DNA from: Burkholderiales bacterium
GTDB lineage: Bacteria > Pseudomonadota > Gammaproteobacteria > Burkholderiales > SG8-39
Direction of reading: 5' to 3'
NCBI GenBank assembly: GCA_027457185.1
Contig: DAIDTN010000168.1
Coordinates: 1-5,328, forward strand
DNA length: 5,328 bases
The translations under genes and the position numbers were made by a program. Every line of letters begins with the position of its first letter. Position 1 is the first letter of the stretch. Below the pieces are notes generated by a model. The model was not told the DNA's origin, ran no database searches, and saw only the letters and a program-made list of their open reading frames with translations. Below, piece after piece: positions 4,253 through 5,328 of the stretch.

Positions 4253-4750
4253 TCTGAAACATTGCGCATCTTGCCGCTAGGGGAGGGCGACGTAGCCGCG
4301 GTCATCGCGCTTGCCGGCGTCATCTGGCGCCATCATTATCCGGGCATCATCAGCATGGAACAGATCGACTACATGCTGGCGCAGCGCTATACGCCCGCGA
4401 TCATCCTCGACCAAATGCAAAGCGACAGCGCCTGGTGGGACCAGGCGCTCTTCGGTGGCCGCATGATAGGCTTCGCCCAGTACGAACTGCACGGGCGCTC
4501 GATGAAGCTCGACAAGCTATATCTGCACCAGGATTTTCAGCGTCAGGGCTACGGCGGGCGTATGCTCGCGGATGTCGAGGACGCGGCGCGCCGTCGCGGC
4601 GCAGACGCGGTCCGGCTCAACGTCAACAAGCACAACCTCAAGTCCATCGCCGCCTACCGCAAGAACGGCTACGAGGTGATCGAAACCGTGGTCGTCGACA
4701 TGGGCGGCGGCTATGTCATGGACGACTATGTCATGCAGAAAGCGCTGTGA
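4247..4750 (+). CDS. GNAT family N-acetyltransferase
   Basis: The product belongs to the GCN5-related acetyltransferases, which transfer acetyl from acetyl-CoA to an amine. The substrate is unknown. From GTG 4247 it is 167 residues, a normal single-domain length. The N-terminal strand and helix are LRILPLGEGDVAAVIALA (6-23). The acetyl-CoA pyrophosphate loop (motif A) is LYLHQDFQRQGYGGRML (91-107), with the Q/R-x-x-G-x-G signature at QRQGYG. Motif B is LNVNKHNLKSIAAYRKNGYE (124-143), with the Asn and Tyr usual in RimI-like members. I chose GTG 4247 because GAGG lies 6 bases before it; TTG 4262 also fits the family N-terminus, and GTG 4235 is possible. The frame is open further upstream, but that part is shadow sequence over the previous gene. 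The stop overlaps the dapF start by 4 bp. Confidence 0.88.
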   Translation: MASETLRILPLGEGDVAAVIALAGVIWRHHYPGIISMEQIDYMLAQRYTPAIILDQMQSDSAWWDQALFGGRMIGFAQYELHGRSMKLDKLYLHQDFQRQGYGGRMLADVEDAARRRGADAVRLNVNKHNLKSIAAYRKNGYEVIETVVVDMGGGYVMDDYVMQKAL

Positions 4751-5328
4751 AGCTTGCATTCACCAAGATGCAGGGCGCGGGCAACGACTTCGGCGTGCTC
4801 GACGGCGTCAGCCGGAATCTCGCGCTCACGCCGGCGCAATTGCGGCGCCTGGCGGACCGGCATTTCGGCGTCGGCTGCGATCAGATCTTGCTGGTGGAGC
4901 CGGCGCGCGCGGCCGGCGCCGATTTCCGCTACCGCATTTTCAACGCCGATGGCGGCGAGGTCGAGCAGTGCGGCAACGGCGCGCGCTGCTTCGTGCGCTT
5001 CGTGCGCGAGCGTGGGCTCACCGACAAGAGCGAAATCCGGGTCGAGACCGCGGCGGGCATCATCATGCCGCGGCTGGAGGCCGACGGCGAAGTCACGGTG
5101 AACATGGGCGCGCCGGTGTTCGCGGCGACGCGCATACCCTTCATCACCGACAGCGACGCCCCGGTGCAGCCGCTGCAGGTCGACGGCACCACAGTCGAAA
5201 TCAGTGCCGTGTCCATGGGCAACCCGCACGCGGTGCAGGTGGTGGCGGACGTGGACGCCGCGCCGGTGGCTGCGCAGGGCCCGCTGATCGAGCGCCATGC
5301 GCGCTTCCCTCAGCGCGTCAACGCCGGT
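4747..5328 (+). CDS. dapF: Diaminopimelate epimerase, N-terminal part (cut by window edge)
   Basis: DapF converts LL-diaminopimelate to the meso form in the cytoplasm, for lysine and peptidoglycan synthesis. The first 194 codons are present, about 70% of the usual 275. The N-terminus MKLAFTKMQGAGNDF carries the conserved GNDF (residues 12-15). FGVGCDQ is at 40-46 and FNADGGEVEQCGNGARC at 65-81, with the first catalytic cysteine at Cys75. SMGNPHAV is at 156-163, and FPQRVNAG (187-194) ends at the window edge. The second catalytic cysteine, in the ACGTG block, lies beyond it. The start is GTG at 4747, forming a GTGA overlap with the stop of the GNAT gene, which points to translational coupling. 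Betaproteobacteria often keep dapF near the lpxL pair. Confidence 0.96.
   Translation, partial: MKLAFTKMQGAGNDFGVLDGVSRNLALTPAQLRRLADRHFGVGCDQILLVEPARAAGADFRYRIFNADGGEVEQCGNGARCFVRFVRERGLTDKSEIRVETAAGIIMPRLEADGEVTVNMGAPVFAATRIPFITDSDAPVQPLQVDGTTVEISAVSMGNPHAVQVVADVDAAPVAAQGPLIERHARFPQRVNAG

Noticed and set aside
3498..4262. Minus-strand open frame (254 codons) opposite the CoA-binding gene
   Set aside because: It spans an intact gene antisense plus two non-coding spacers, and nothing in it is recognisable.
4726..5298. Minus-strand open frame (190 codons) opposite dapF
   Set aside because: The plus-strand frame encodes clear DapF motifs; the opposite frame is His/Arg/Ala-rich shadow.
1..5328. 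CRISPR array, tRNA, rRNA, insertion sequence or phage genes
   Set aside because: No regularly spaced direct repeats, tRNA cloverleaf, rRNA segment or transposase/integrase-like coding sequence was seen on either strand.

Overview
The window is GC-rich chromosomal DNA with a layout that fits a betaproteobacterium. It has metK divergent from a tandem pair of LpxL/HtrB-type acyltransferase genes, dapF further downstream, and ahcY preceded by an S-adenosylhomocysteine (SAH) riboswitch. The lineage is inferred from gene order and the riboswitch class; no rRNA or other marker is present.

Minus strand, read right to left: metK (1502-324) has a recognisable sigma70 promoter with an extended -10 and ends at a strong intrinsic terminator (296-270). 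A second transcription unit follows, with a TAAAAT -10 (158-153), an SAH riboswitch (146-77), a Shine-Dalgarno site and the first 14 codons of ahcY, cut by the window edge at base 1. MetK makes S-adenosylmethionine. Methyltransferases turn it into SAH, and AhcY removes SAH, so these two units form the start of the activated methyl cycle, with AhcY controlled by its own substrate.

Plus strand: lpxL (1575-2426) and a second LpxL/LpxM-type acyltransferase (2518-3387) probably supply the secondary acyl chains of lipid A. A 338-bp non-coding stretch (3388-3725) follows, packed with palindromes. Two of these are diverged copies of the same hairpin in opposite orientation. Next come a small CoA-binding (YccU-like) protein (3726-4145), a 101-bp spacer with further inverted repeats, a GNAT acetyltransferase (4247-4750), and dapF (4747 to the right edge, incomplete). 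The GNAT and dapF genes overlap by 4 bp (GTGA), so they are probably translated together.

The genes themselves are ordinary core metabolism and envelope genes. The least explained signals are in the non-coding DNA: the inverted hairpin pair and neighbouring palindromes at 3455-3678, a hairpin that buries the probable GNAT start, a possible SD-sequestering alternative fold of the ahcY riboswitch, and a possibly leaderless start for the CoA-binding gene. I found no convincing new protein system.
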